A stretch of 64,000 bases of DNA from Arthrobacter zhaoxinii (GTDB lineage Bacteria; Actinomycetota; Actinomycetes; Actinomycetales; Micrococcaceae). The stretch spans positions 1,984,001-2,048,000 of the forward strand of contig NZ_CP104275.1 of NCBI RefSeq assembly GCF_025244925.1, given 5' to 3'. The first letter of the stretch is position 1, and every line of letters starts with the position of its first letter. A program made the position numbers and the translations under genes. Positions 53,075 through 61,656 of this stretch are shown piece by piece. The notes beneath the pieces are model-generated. The model had not been told where the DNA came from. It ran no database searches and saw only the letters and a list, made by a program, of their open reading frames with translations.

Positions 53075-53584
53075 ATGAAGACCACGATGACACGGGCCGC
53101 CGTCCTTATATCGACAGCCGGACTGATCGCCGGTTCCGCGGTTTTTGCGGCACCGGCCTCAGCGGCCGCCACCGAATGCGAACCCGGGTCCACCGCAACC
53201 ATCTTCACCGAGTCCGCCGCGAGCCGGGAAGCAGCCGGAACGGCAACGCTCACGAACAGTTCCACCGTCACTGTTCCTGTCGGGCTCACCAGTGAACGTT
53301 CCGTCACCAGCAAGGCGTCTGCCAAAGGGACGGTGCCGCTCAGCGCAATCCTTCCCGCTGTGCGGACCGATGTCAGCGCGCTGGCGTTCGAAACCGCCAG
53401 CTGGCGTGCCGGACAGTCGATAATCCAGCTGACCCTGCCGCCGGGCCAGTCCCACCAGGTGACGTACGGTTTCAACCTGATGTCGTTTTCCGGTTCCCAG
53501 CAGGAATGCGGACTCGACGGACGCTTCGGTCCCGAAACGGACTTCGGCGGTACCGTTCCGACCGGAACCTACGTAGATTACTAG
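53075..53584 (+). CDS. Secreted protein of unknown function
   Basis: Protein of 169 residues. Signal peptide MKTTMTRAAVLISTAGLIAGSAVFAAPASA-A with a cleavage site after about residue 30. The mature part is Ser/Thr rich with two cysteines (ATECEPG and QQECGLDG), probably one disulfide, and a beta-rich pattern (TVTVPVGLTSERSVTSK; WRAGQSIIQLTLPPG). I do not recognise a family. AAGGAGCGAG lies right before the ATG at 53075, a good ribosome-binding site. It faces the alcohol dehydrogenase remnant. Confidence 0.7.
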   Translation: MKTTMTRAAVLISTAGLIAGSAVFAAPASAAATECEPGSTATIFTESAASREAAGTATLTNSSTVTVPVGLTSERSVTSKASAKGTVPLSAILPAVRTDVSALAFETASWRAGQSIIQLTLPPGQSHQVTYGFNLMSFSGSQQECGLDGRFGPETDFGGTVPTGTYVDY

Positions 53585-53610
53585 CGCCGCGGAACCTGCG
53601 GGACGGCGCT

Positions 53611-53767
53611 CAGGGACAGGAGTGCCTTGATGGTCCGCCGCTCGTCCATCGCCCGGTAGCCTTCCGCGGCCTCGCCAAGCGGTGAGTTCGCGTACCGCGG
53701 CCACGCCGTTGTCGCCGCGTTCCTCCACCCGGGCATCCCGCTCTCCGTACAACAGGGTTCCCAGCAT
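53611..53767 (-). pseudogene. Internally deleted zinc alcohol dehydrogenase remnant
   Basis: Minus strand from an ATG at 53767: [17 protein letters not shown] resembles the N-terminus of zinc-dependent alcohol dehydrogenases, which continue with an R-x-E-E-R-P-D stretch. About 30 codons later, one frame off, the C-terminal pattern [22 protein letters not shown] (53682-53611) appears. It is the classic end of this family. The catalytic and Rossmann domains, roughly 300 residues, are missing. The two ends lie 85 bases apart in different frames. NGVAAVRE between them may be a third fragment. The family is a judgement from these short pieces. Confidence 0.6.
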
Positions 53768-53966
53768 GGGCACTTCCTGGTGTGGGCAGCCGGCAGACTC
53801 CGGACCGTTCCCGCCTTCCATGCTAGGGCGGCGGCAGGCCCTGAAGGCGAAGCCTGCAGCGGAAGGGCAATCCCGGCTTCGCCTCCGGCGCCCCCGCTCC
53901 ATAGGATGGGAAGCGGGAGGCCGGACTCAGGCTTCCCGCCAGGACAGCGAAAGAGGCAGCACACTC

Positions 53967-55052
53967 ATGGTTCATAAAGTTCAGGCCGTAGTCGTCAAGG
54001 AAAAGAACGCCCCCGTCTCCCTGGAGACCATCCTGGTTCCGGATCCCGGCCCCGGCGAGGCCCTGGTGGACATCCTCACCTGCGGCGTCTGCCACACCGA
54101 CCTGCACTACAAGCAGGGCGCCATCAATGATGACTATCCGTTCCTGCTCGGACACGAAGCCACCGGCGTCGTCTCCGCCGTCGGCCCCGACGTCACCGAG
54201 GTTGCCCCCGGTGACCGGGTGGTGCTGAACTGGCGCGCAGTGTGCGGCGAATGCCGCGCCTGCCGCAAGGGCGAGCCGCAGTACTGCTTCAACACCGCCA
54301 ACGCCACGCAGAAGATGACCCTGGAGGACGGCACCGAGCTGACGCCAGCCCTGGGCATCGGCGCGTTCGCCGAGAAGACCCTCGTGGCCGCCGGCCAGTG
54401 CACCAAGGTGGACGACGACGTCGACGCCGCCGCCGTGGGCCTGCTCGGCTGCGGTGTTATGGCCGGCATCGGTGCCGCCATCAACACCGGCGCCGTGCAG
54501 CGCGGGGAATCCGTGGCCGTGATCGGCTGCGGCGGCGTGGGCATTGCCGCCGTCGCCGGTGCGAAGCTGGCCGGCGCCACCACCATCATTGCCGTGGACA
54601 TCGACTCGGCCAAGGTTGAGCTGGCTCTGGCCCAGGGCGCCACGCACGGCATCAACTCCAAGGACGAAGATCCGGTGGAAGCCATCCGCGCCCTCACCGG
54701 CGGCTTCGGCGCCGACGTCGTGATTGACGCGGTGGGACGCCCGGAGACCTATCGGCAGGCCTTCTACGCCCGCGACCTCGCCGGCCGCGTGGTGCTGGTG
54801 GGTGTGCCGAACCCGGAGATGAAGATCGAACTGCCGCTGGCGGACGTGTTCGGCCGCGGCGGCTCCCTGAAGTCCTCCTGGTACGGCGACTGCCTGCCCT
54901 CCCGGGACTTCCCCATGCTGGTGGAGCAGTACAAGCTCGGCCGGCTGGACCTGGATGCCTTCGTCACCGAGCGCATCGGCCTGGGCGACATCGAGGAAGC
55001 CTTCACCAAGATGCATGACGGCAAGGTCCTGCGTTCGGTGGTGGAACTGTAA
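53967..55052 (+). CDS. mscR: S-(hydroxymethyl)mycothiol dehydrogenase
   Basis: Zinc/NAD alcohol dehydrogenase of 361 residues that oxidises the formaldehyde-mycothiol adduct to S-formylmycothiol. Catalytic zinc ligands C39 and H63 ([18 protein letters not shown]), structural zinc C93, C96, C99, C107, NAD loop [18 protein letters not shown] (about 174-191). The ATG at 53967 is used. The gene overlaps the MBL hydrolase by one base (TAATG), the usual pairing of mycothiol formaldehyde oxidation. NAD or NADP preference is not decided by eye. Confidence 0.93.
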   Translation: MVHKVQAVVVKEKNAPVSLETILVPDPGPGEALVDILTCGVCHTDLHYKQGAINDDYPFLLGHEATGVVSAVGPDVTEVAPGDRVVLNWRAVCGECRACRKGEPQYCFNTANATQKMTLEDGTELTPALGIGAFAEKTLVAAGQCTKVDDDVDAAAVGLLGCGVMAGIGAAINTGAVQRGESVAVIGCGGVGIAAVAGAKLAGATTIIAVDIDSAKVELALAQGATHGINSKDEDPVEAIRALTGGFGADVVIDAVGRPETYRQAFYARDLAGRVVLVGVPNPEMKIELPLADVFGRGGSLKSSWYGDCLPSRDFPMLVEQYKLGRLDLDAFVTERIGLGDIEEAFTKMHDGKVLRSVVEL

Positions 55053-55693
55053 TGTTCCGCATCGACAACGTGGTCACCTCGGGAACCTTCTCCCTGGACG
55101 GCGGCACCTGGGACGTGGACAACAACGTCTGGATTGTCGGCGACGACGCCCAGGTCATCGTCATCGACCCCGCACACAACATCAACGCGATTGCCGAAGC
55201 CGTAGGTGAGCGGGAGGTCATGGCCATCCTGCTCACGCACGGCCACGACGACCACATCCGTGCCGTCGGCAAGGCCCGGGACCGCTTCAGCGCCCCGGTG
55301 TTCCTGCACGCCGCGGACCGGATGCTCTGGGATGCCGTGTTCCCCGACGAAGGCCCGGACGACGTGATTGAGGACGGCGACACGTTCGAGATCGCCGGCC
55401 ATACCCTGCGCGCCCTGCACACCCCGGGCCACTCCCCCGGATCGGTGTGCTTCTCGCTGGCTGCGGGTGAGGACGTTCCGGAGCCGGTGGTCTTCAGCGG
55501 CGACACGCTGTTCAACGGCGGCCCCGGTGCCACGGGCCGTTCCTACAGCGACTTCCCGACCATCATCGAATCCATCCGGGAACGGCTGCTGACGCTGCCG
55601 GCGGAGACGAAGGTGCTCACCGGGCACGGGGATTCGACGTCGATCGCCGCCGAAGGTCCGCACCTGCAGGAATGGATCGACCGGGGGCACTAG
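55052..55693 (+). CDS. MBL-fold metallohydrolase of the formaldehyde pathway
   Basis: Protein of 213 residues with the metallo-beta-lactamase fold. Metal motif LLTHGHDDHIRAVG (THxHxDH, about 62-75), His in ALHTPGHSPGSVCF (about 125-138), Asp in VVFSGDTLFNGGPG, and His in LTGHGDSTS near the end. It begins on the A of the mscR stop (TAATG). The pairing suggests it hydrolyses S-formylmycothiol to formate and mycothiol; that is inferred from context. A 13-bp hairpin follows at 55714-55742. Confidence 0.9.
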   Translation: MFRIDNVVTSGTFSLDGGTWDVDNNVWIVGDDAQVIVIDPAHNINAIAEAVGEREVMAILLTHGHDDHIRAVGKARDRFSAPVFLHAADRMLWDAVFPDEGPDDVIEDGDTFEIAGHTLRALHTPGHSPGSVCFSLAAGEDVPEPVVFSGDTLFNGGPGATGRSYSDFPTIIESIRERLLTLPAETKVLTGHGDSTSIAAEGPHLQEWIDRGH

Positions 55694-55713
55694 GACCCGC
55701 CATGCCCATCCGA

Positions 55714-55742
55714 ACGCAGGCCGCGGGCGCCGCGGCCTGCGT
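55714..55742 (+). terminator. Strong hairpin after the mscR-MBL operon
   Basis: Perfect 13-bp stem ACGCAGGCCGCGG (55714-55726) with CCGCGGCCTGCGT (55730-55742), three-base loop. No U-run follows. It directly abuts the TAGGGT -10 element of the next gene. Confidence 0.8.
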
Positions 55743-55748
55743 TAGGGT
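55743..55748 (+). promoter_or_regulatory. -10 element of a leaderless zinc-ribbon gene
   Basis: TAGGGT, six bases before the ATG at 55755, with no ribosome-binding site. It touches the terminator stem of the preceding operon. Confidence 0.5.
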
Positions 55749-55754
55749 GTGCGC

Positions 55755-56300
55755 ATGGGAGTTCACTGGGAACAGCTGCTGGATCTGTCCGTGGATGAGG
55801 ACGGCGCGGAAGAGCGCCTGCAGGAAGTCCGAAACTGGCTCAGAGCCAACGGCTGGAGCAAGGCCGATCCGGCCATGTTCTTCACGTATTACGACAAGCA
55901 CCCTGCCGACGCCTTCGGGCCCCGGAGCCTCCTCACCGCAGGCCCCGGGTTCGACACTAGTTTTGCCTTCGTCGCAGGCCGGGATTTCTACCACGCCGGG
56001 GACGGTGCAGGAGGACCGGAGTGCCGCAAATGCGGCACGGAACTCCCGCTGATGCCCATCATCCCGCAGATACGGGAATGGGATGAACGCGGCCCTGAAC
56101 CCCTCCTCACCTGCCCGGAATGCTCCTGGACGGACCTGCTCGGGAACTGGGACATCGGGGGATGCATGGCGGTATCGTCATTTGCGCTCATTATCGATAC
56201 CTCCAGCAGCGGGACATCAGACCCGCTCATTGACGCCCTGATCGAAGGCCTGCAGACAGAGCTCGGCGGCCGCTGGGCCTACGTCCACCACCATCTCTAG
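55755..56300 (+). CDS. Zinc-ribbon protein of unknown family (copy A)
   Basis: Protein of 181 residues. Four cysteines form a zinc-ribbon spacing, C90-x2-C93 ... C120-x2-C123 (PECRKCG, LTCPECSW). Before them is a conserved stretch DKHPADAFGPR (47-57) and an N-terminal helix EQLLDLSVDEDGAEERLQEVRNWLRANGW. The C-terminal half is IIDTSSS..LIEGLQTELGGRW. I do not recognise the family. It has a close paralogue at 61057-61599, more than half identical by eye, with the same start-codon context. Its length and fold suggest an immunity-like or regulatory protein, a guess. Confidence 0.8.
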   Translation: MGVHWEQLLDLSVDEDGAEERLQEVRNWLRANGWSKADPAMFFTYYDKHPADAFGPRSLLTAGPGFDTSFAFVAGRDFYHAGDGAGGPECRKCGTELPLMPIIPQIREWDERGPEPLLTCPECSWTDLLGNWDIGGCMAVSSFALIIDTSSSGTSDPLIDALIEGLQTELGGRWAYVHHHL

Positions 56301-56398
56301 CACCCCGGATCCCCTCCGCGTTCGTCCCCGGATTAAGACTTTGCCTGCCGAATCCGCAACCCCTTGTTTCGGGTGGCGGCCCGCCAGAGACTAGTTCC

Positions 56399-57217
56399 AT
56401 GGCCCTGCACATCAGTCCCGCTTTCTGGAAACTCCTGCCGGAGCTGCGCTACGAACCTACGCCGCGGCGTATCCGTGCGCAGCTCGGCGGCAACACCGTG
56501 GTGGATTCCACCAATGCGGTGCTGGCCTATGAGCCGAGACGGGTCACCCCTATCTACGCCGTACCCGCCGGAGATATCTCAGCGGAGGTGGCGGCTGCTT
56601 CGGAGCCCGACGGCGACCCGCTGGCCGAGGTGCCGCCCGGCGCCCTGATGGACCCGCGCTACCCGTTCTCCGCGCACACTGCCCCCGGCCAGCCACTGGA
56701 CCTGCGTGCGGGTGCGCATGAGCTGCCCGGTGCGGGGTTCCGTCCGGATGATGCAGATCTTGGCGGGTATGTGCTGCTGGACTTCAATGCGTTCGACCGG
56801 TGGCTGGAGGAAGACCAGATGGTTGAGGGGCACCCCCGGGACCCCTTCCACCGGGTCGACGCCGTGGACTCCTCGCGTGCCGTGCGGGTGCACCTGGACG
56901 GACAGCTGCTGGCCGAGACCCGCCAGCCGCTGCTCGTGTACGAAACCATGCTTCCGCCGCGGACCTACTTTCCGCGCGGGGACGTGGACTGGGATGTCCT
57001 CAACACATCGACCTTCCGGTCCGTCTGCCCGTACAAGGGGACGGCGAACTACTGGTCGGTGGCCGGGCATCCGGCGGGAACGGACCTGGCCTGGTCGTAT
57101 GAACGGGTGCTGCCCGACTCGGCGCAGCTGAAAGACCGGGTCTCGTTCTTCGACGAGCGCACCGACGTGTATGTGGATGACACCAAACAGGAGATCAACT
57201 CCCTGTTCCGCTTCTAA
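56399..57217 (+). CDS. DUF427 protein with two DUF427 domains
   Basis: Protein of 272 residues. Domain 1 about 20-65 (RRIRAQLGGNTVVDSTNAVLAYEPRRVTPIYAVP); domain 2 about 155-255 (AVRVHLDGQLLAETRQPLLVYETMLPPRTYFPRGDV, VCPYKGTANYWSV, AWSYERVLPD, VSFFDERTDVYVD). The second matches the DUF427 core well. Function unknown; members are small beta-fold proteins. The ATG at 56399 is preceded by a weak ribosome site. It is on the same strand as the zinc-ribbon gene, 98 bases later. Confidence 0.88.
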   Translation: MALHISPAFWKLLPELRYEPTPRRIRAQLGGNTVVDSTNAVLAYEPRRVTPIYAVPAGDISAEVAAASEPDGDPLAEVPPGALMDPRYPFSAHTAPGQPLDLRAGAHELPGAGFRPDDADLGGYVLLDFNAFDRWLEEDQMVEGHPRDPFHRVDAVDSSRAVRVHLDGQLLAETRQPLLVYETMLPPRTYFPRGDVDWDVLNTSTFRSVCPYKGTANYWSVAGHPAGTDLAWSYERVLPDSAQLKDRVSFFDERTDVYVDDTKQEINSLFRF

Positions 57218-57224
57218 GGCTGCT

Positions 57225-57614
57225 TCAGTCCGCAGTATCGGCAATCTGGATAAGGTTGCCGACGGTGTCGGAGAAAACCGCCGTCGTTATTGGTCCCATC
57301 CGGGTAGGCGGCTGGGTGAAGGCCACGCCCAGGTCCAACAGCCGTTGATATTCGTCCTCCACGCTGTCAACGGCGAAGGAGGTGAAGGGGATCCCGTCCG
57401 CTACCAGCGCCTCCGTGAATGGCGCGACGGCGGGATGCCCGGCCGGTTCGAGCAGCAGTTCCACCCCGGTGTCCTCCCCCGGCACACCCACAGTCAGCCA
57501 GCGCGCCCCGCCCGCCGGCACATCCTGCCGCTGCTCGAATCCCAGCACACGCGTATAAAAATCCAGTGCCTTGTCCTGGTCGTCCACAAAAATACTGGTC
57601 ACCACAATCCTCAT
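57225..57614 (-). CDS. VOC family (glyoxalase-like) protein
   Basis: Protein of 129 residues: MRIVVTSIFVDDQDKALDFYTRVLGFE (1-27), WLTVGVPGEDTGVELLLEP (about 38-56) and FSDTVGNLIQIAD (about 113-125). This is the layout of a single VOC module with paired beta-alpha-beta3 units. Function unknown; related proteins bind small ligands or antibiotics such as bleomycin. AGGGA lies ten bases before the ATG at 57614, which excludes longer frames. Confidence 0.85.
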   Translation of the reverse strand: MRIVVTSIFVDDQDKALDFYTRVLGFEQRQDVPAGGARWLTVGVPGEDTGVELLLEPAGHPAVAPFTEALVADGIPFTSFAVDSVEDEYQRLLDLGVAFTQPPTRMGPITTAVFSDTVGNLIQIADTAD

Positions 57615-57810
57615 GAGTGTTCCCTGTCTGTTCGGGTTTTCTCGTGCCGGCCATCCGGGAGTTCCGTCGGCACGGCCAGTATCCGCTGCACCAGGCAAAT
57701 TCGGGAGGGTGGGTCCTGTCGAACCCCCGGCTGCGCAGGGCACTGGCCGCTGATAACCGGGGTTCGTAGCGTTGGTTCCCCAACACTTCATCAGAAAGGG
57801 AGACCACGCC

Positions 57811-58086
57811 ATGTCAACGCCTAATGAATCGTACGATCTTGCCCGCCGGCGCGTCATCGCGAAGACCATCTACAAGGGAGTGGTCGGTCTCTGGCTGCTG
57901 CTCGCGGTCCTTCAGATCGTTATCTGGTACTTCACGACGCCGGGCGGTTACTTCTGGCCGGTCTGGCCGATCCTGGGAACTCTTGCCGCCGCGGTCATTG
58001 CGGGAATCCCGGTCTACGCAGGCCGTCCCGCCGTATCGGATCGCCGAATTGAAGAAGAACTGGCTCGGATGCGGCGAGCCGGCTGA
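57811..58086 (+). CDS. 2TM-domain small membrane protein
   Basis: Protein of 91 residues with two membrane segments (GVVGLWLLLAVLQIVIWYF, about 23-41; FWPVWPILGTLAAAVIAGIPVYA, about 48-70) and charged ends (YDLARRRVIAKTIYK; RRIEEELARMRRAG). It matches the 2TM-domain pattern of small actinobacterial proteins. The ATG at 57811 follows AAAGGGAG. Function unknown. Confidence 0.78.
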   Translation: MSTPNESYDLARRRVIAKTIYKGVVGLWLLLAVLQIVIWYFTTPGGYFWPVWPILGTLAAAVIAGIPVYAGRPAVSDRRIEEELARMRRAG

Positions 58087-58110
58087 CCGTGCGGCCATGC
58101 TCATGCGGGA

Positions 58111-58365
58111 GTGCTCGTCATCCTCGGCCTTCTCGTCATGGTGATCGTGCAGGCGAACGGCGTGCCCGAGCCGTTCGCCACGATTTCCCTGGGCGTCCTC
58201 GTGGCTGCGATCCTGATGCCCGCCGGTTTTTTCGTCTCCGTGATCGGTCAGGATCCCGCACGGCCCAGCCGGGCCATTATGCTGCTGTGGATTGGGGCGG
58301 CTGTGCTGGGCGTCGGGCTGCTCTCCGCAGGCGTCGGGCTCATCCTTCAGGGGGTCACGTCATGA
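58111..58365 (+). CDS. Small hydrophobic membrane protein
   Basis: Protein of 84 residues from a GTG at 58111. It has two to three membrane segments (VLVILGLLVMVIVQANG; SLGVLVAAILMPAGFFVSVIG; AIMLLWIGAAVLGVGLLSAGVGLIL). It follows the 2TM gene by 24 bases and may be co-transcribed. No family recognised. The start is uncertain because only GGGAG precedes it. Confidence 0.55.
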   Translation: MLVILGLLVMVIVQANGVPEPFATISLGVLVAAILMPAGFFVSVIGQDPARPSRAIMLLWIGAAVLGVGLLSAGVGLILQGVTS

Positions 58366-58419
58366 GGACCTAACACACGTCTGCACCCAAAAGGCACCCT
58401 GCCTGCCTGCCGAAGCTTT

Positions 58420-59148
58420 TTACGCAGGCGAGGGTCCCTTCGCCTGAGCCGCTGCCGCGATGACGGACCGTTGAGCGCGCTGCAGATTGCGGATGAGTTC
58501 CTCGCGGCTTTGTCCATCGACGTGGTGGCGCCACATCGGCGTACCGGGGCTGCTGCGCCAGGATTCGCTCAGGGGACTGTTATCAACTGCATCGAATCCG
58601 AGATCGTCGTAGAACCGGGTCACCAGTTCGACGGCCTCCGGGTAATCGCTGGAGACGGCCAGCGCCTTACGGTCAGGTGCTCCGGCCGGTCGCGCCAGCC
58701 GTATGATGGCCGGCAGCGCATCGCTGGGGACACGGAGGTGGAAGCGCTCATGGAACTGGACGTGATTGAACGCCTTGACGACCTTTGAGGCGGGCAGCTG
58801 TTCCTGACGTAACTCATGGATTGTCTTGAGCCCGGCATCGACGTCAGGGAAGTTCCCGTCGCGCCAGACCATGTAATTGTTGTTATCGATCACGACTTTT
58901 CCTGCGAGTTCCTGGACCGGCAGCCGGTCACCGGGCGCGTACGGGAACGCGGTCACGGCGAAGTCAGCTGCAGCCGCGGCCTCTGCCGCGTAGGCGGCGC
59001 GTGCCCGCGGTCCCAAGTCCTTGACCAGCCGCTGCAAGGTTTCGGGTCCCCGCGAATTCGCGATAACGACGTCGTAGCCCGCCGCCGTCGCCACCCGGGC
59101 AAGCGTTGTTCCGGCCTGGCCCGCGCCGAGGATGCCGATGGTAGTCAC
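58420..59148 (-). CDS. NADPH-dependent F420-reductase-like protein
   Basis: Protein of 242 residues with an N-terminal Rossmann fold: TTIGILGAGQAGTTLARVATAAGYDVVIANSRG (about 2-34), like the F420:NADPH oxidoreductase N-terminal domain. ADFAVTAFPYAPG and GKVVIDNNNYM (about 84-94) follow. The C-terminal part is helical. The cofactor is not proven. GTG start at 59148, five bases after the MmyB-type regulator stop, so the two form an operon and the regulator may respond to its substrate. Confidence 0.82.
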   Translation of the reverse strand: MTTIGILGAGQAGTTLARVATAAGYDVVIANSRGPETLQRLVKDLGPRARAAYAAEAAAAADFAVTAFPYAPGDRLPVQELAGKVVIDNNNYMVWRDGNFPDVDAGLKTIHELRQEQLPASKVVKAFNHVQFHERFHLRVPSDALPAIIRLARPAGAPDRKALAVSSDYPEAVELVTRFYDDLGFDAVDNSPLSESWRSSPGTPMWRHHVDGQSREELIRNLQRAQRSVIAAAAQAKGPSPA

Positions 59149-59152
59149 GGTA

Positions 59153-60025
59153 TTACTCGTTGCTTAACCCAGCGCTGGTGTGTGGATGTTCCTGGCCCCT
59201 GTTCGTTGAGAAGGCCGCGGAGGCAAGGAGCGCGAGTTTCTCAGCATTGTCCGACCCGGCGTCGGGGTGGTAAATGACGAGCATCAGTCCGTCCGCTCCG
59301 TTGATGCCCAGCCGCTCCCGGTTGAGGGTCATTTCCCCGATCTGCGGGTGGTTGAGCCGCATCGGTGTGCCTCTCTGGGGCCCCACTTCATGCCGTGCCC
59401 ACATTCGGCGGAAGTAGGGGCTCGCCAGCGAAAGCTCTCCGACGAGTTCAATGAAACGGGGATTATCGACATCCTTGCCCACGGACTGCCGAAGGTTCGC
59501 AACGAAGCACTCCGTCACCGCTTCCCACTCCGGATAAAGGGCCTGCTCGGCCGGGTCGAGGAACATGTCCCTCAGCTGGTTCCCCCCGACATCAAGACGG
59601 GGTGAGAGCGCCTTCGCCAGACTGTTCGAGGCCAGGATGTCGAAGTACCGCCCCTCGATGAAGGCGGGCTGGGCGAGCGAATCCAGCAGCTTGAGTGCAC
59701 CAGGGGGAGCGGATTCCTTGGCCGGCCGGCGAACGCGCTGCCGGGGAACGTCCGCAACCAGCGTGAGCAGGTGCGCGAGGTGGTCGTCGTCAAGTTGGAG
59801 CACGCGGGCGATGGACTCGAGGACCTGCACGGAGGGGTGCCGGTCCCGACCGCGCTCCAACCGCAGGTAGTAATCGGCGCTGATGCCGGCGAGCATGGCC
59901 ACTTCCTCGCGCCGAAGTCCGGGCACGCGCCGCACACCTATGTCCGGGATGCCGGCCTGCTTCGGGGTTACCAGCTCACGCCTGGCCCGCAGGTAGTCGC
60001 CAAGGGCGTTCGGTGTCTTACTCAT
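59153..60025 (-). CDS. XRE-family regulator with MmyB-like ligand domain
   Basis: Protein of 290 residues. Helix-turn-helix at about 30-62 (VPGLRREEVAMLAGISADYYLRLERGR), followed by the MmyB-like C-terminal domain (ALKLLDSLAQPAFIEGRYFDILASN, then YPEWEAVTECFVANLRQSVGKD, then FRRMWARHEVGPQRGTPMRLNHPQIG). These regulators typically control an adjacent reductase; here the F420-reductase-like gene starts five bases downstream. ATG at 60025. Confidence 0.9.
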   Translation of the reverse strand: MSKTPNALGDYLRARRELVTPKQAGIPDIGVRRVPGLRREEVAMLAGISADYYLRLERGRDRHPSVQVLESIARVLQLDDDHLAHLLTLVADVPRQRVRRPAKESAPPGALKLLDSLAQPAFIEGRYFDILASNSLAKALSPRLDVGGNQLRDMFLDPAEQALYPEWEAVTECFVANLRQSVGKDVDNPRFIELVGELSLASPYFRRMWARHEVGPQRGTPMRLNHPQIGEMTLNRERLGINGADGLMLVIYHPDAGSDNAEKLALLASAAFSTNRGQEHPHTSAGLSNE

Positions 60026-60132
60026 GGGAGCCAGCCTAGGACCTGGCAGGGCAGATGGGACAGCGGCAGAGGGGGTCCTGTCACTCCCCCGGTTGGACAG
60101 GGCTCTGGCCTGCCCGATTCCCTGTTCCGCTT

Positions 60133-60939
60133 CTAGTCCAGCCCCTCGAAAACATCGCTCAGCACCGCACCCCCTGGCTGCCGCGGCGGCCAGGCGATGG
60201 CCAGCATCTCGGAGCCGACGGTGCGCCCCCAGCGGACGTCTTCGTCCACATCCGGGGGCACCCCGGGTGAGACCACGTGCCGCTGGGTCCGGTGTTCCAT
60301 GAGCCCTGCCACGACCCGGTGCGCCACACTGCCGACATTGACCTCGATCCCGATCTGCTCGTCCGGGATCGGATGCACGTCATACACCCTTCCCTCGATC
60401 CACGGTTGAAGTCCGTGCCGGATCCGGCTGCGGTTCCACCGGTCCCAGGTGGAGCGGCACACTCCCCCGTGCAGCAGGCGCTGCAGCCCCGGACCGCCGT
60501 CGGCCTTCAGGCGCCCGAACGCCGCATCCGTGGCCGCTCCCACCGCGATGTGGTCCGGGTGCCCGGTGAGCCCGTCGGGACCGAAGGTGGCGACGACGTC
60601 GGGCCGCTCCTGTGCCAGAATGCCGCCGATGCGCTCCTCGAGTTCCCCGAAGGGAACTGCGGCGACCGCGCCGTCGTCGTAGTCCAGCCACTCGTGGCGG
60701 TCCGGCGGCCGGCCGTGGGCCATCCAGGCGGCGTCCGTCTCCCGCCGGCGGATCCGCCCGAGCGGTTCGTTCACCGGCGGATAGGACGGATCGATCTGCC
60801 CCGCGCCGCCGTCGGTCGCGTGGACCAGGACGAAGCGGAACCCCGGATCGTGTTCGTGCAGTGCCACCGTTCCGGCCAGCCCGTAGGCGTCGTCGTCGGG
60901 GTGGGCGACGACGAGGGCAAGGACATGCGATCCGGTCAT
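60133..60939 (-). CDS. PIG-L family deacetylase
   Basis: Zinc-dependent N-acetyl-sugar deacetylase of 268 residues. Metal motif AHPDDDAYG (about 12-20), FGPDGLTGHPDHIAVG (about 118-133) with the second His. Members include the mycothiol deacetylase MshB and teicoplanin deacetylases. The sequence after the motif (WDRWNRSRIRHGLQPWIEGRVYD) does not match MshB closely, so the substrate is unknown. The ATG at 60939 has GGAGG upstream. It is divergent from the zinc-ribbon paralogue. Confidence 0.88.
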   Translation of the reverse strand: MTGSHVLALVVAHPDDDAYGLAGTVALHEHDPGFRFVLVHATDGGAGQIDPSYPPVNEPLGRIRRRETDAAWMAHGRPPDRHEWLDYDDGAVAAVPFGELEERIGGILAQERPDVVATFGPDGLTGHPDHIAVGAATDAAFGRLKADGGPGLQRLLHGGVCRSTWDRWNRSRIRHGLQPWIEGRVYDVHPIPDEQIGIEVNVGSVAHRVVAGLMEHRTQRHVVSPGVPPDVDEDVRWGRTVGSEMLAIAWPPRQPGGAVLSDVFEGLD

Positions 60940-61045
60940 TTCCGGCACCTCCTGCGGCAGAGCGTTTTGCCACCGTTCCAGCGTAGGACGAGGGGCAGGC
61001 AGGAGGAACCGGCGGCGCTTTCGGGTATTTTCCGCCGGCATTCGT

Positions 61046-61051
61046 TACGGT
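61046..61051 (+). promoter_or_regulatory. -10 element of the second zinc-ribbon gene
   Basis: TACGGT, five bases before the ATG at 61057; the surrounding GTTAcGGTGTG resembles the copy A promoter GTTAGGGTGTG at 55741-55751. Confidence 0.5.
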
Positions 61052-61056
61052 GTGGC

Positions 61057-61599
61057 ATGAGCGATAACCGGGAACAACTGCTGGACCTTTCCGTGGAAGC
61101 GGAAGGAAGCGAGGAACGATTCAGCCAGGTACGGAACTGGTTCCGCAGTACCGGCTGGAGCATGGCCGACCCTACGGTCTACGACCTCTACTACGACAAA
61201 CATCCCGCCGACGCCTTCGGACCGCGCACCTTGGCGGCATCCGCAGACGCCAACGGAAGCTACAGCTTTGTCTCCGGACGGGATTATTACTTTGCCGGTG
61301 AGGGCACAGGGGGTCCCGTGTGCCGGCGCTGCACCGTCCAGCTTCCGCTCGAGCTGATTGTTCCGCTGGTCAGTGAATGGTACGACGGCGGTCCCGAGCC
61401 TCGGCTTGCCTGTCCCGACTGCTCCTGGACGGGACTCTTCGGTGACTGGGACCTGCGGAGCTGCATGGCCGTGGCGTCCTTCGCGGTCATCATCGATACC
61501 GGCACCGCCGGGTATTCACCCGAACTCACCATGACCCTGCTCGAAGGCCTCCGGACAAACCTCGGGGGACGCTGGGTCTACATCAACAAGTACATTTAG
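61057..61599 (+). CDS. Zinc-ribbon protein of unknown family (copy B)
   Basis: Protein of 180 residues, paralogue of the gene at 55755-56300. Shared blocks: EQLLDLSV, VRNWFRSTGWSMADP, YYDKHPADAFGPR, the four zinc cysteines in VCRRC and LACPDCSW, MAVASFAVIIDTG and LLEGLRTNLGGRWVY. Both also share the start-codon context. Family unrecognised. It lies between PIG-L and the lipase-maturation-factor gene. Function unknown; duplication suggests a dosage or specificity role, which is a guess. Confidence 0.8.
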   Translation: MSDNREQLLDLSVEAEGSEERFSQVRNWFRSTGWSMADPTVYDLYYDKHPADAFGPRTLAASADANGSYSFVSGRDYYFAGEGTGGPVCRRCTVQLPLELIVPLVSEWYDGGPEPRLACPDCSWTGLFGDWDLRSCMAVASFAVIIDTGTAGYSPELTMTLLEGLRTNLGGRWVYINKYI

Positions 61600-61642
61600 G
61601 CCGGGCGTCCAGGATCGGGCGGCGTCCTCCCGCCGCCGGCGT

Positions 61643-61648
61643 TAGGCT
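61643..61648 (+). promoter_or_regulatory. -10 element of the lipase-maturation-factor gene
   Basis: TAGGCT, eight bases before the ATG at 61657, no ribosome-binding site. Same GTTAGG-like context as the 55755 and 61057 genes. Confidence 0.45.
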
Positions 61649-61656
61649 GGAGTGCC

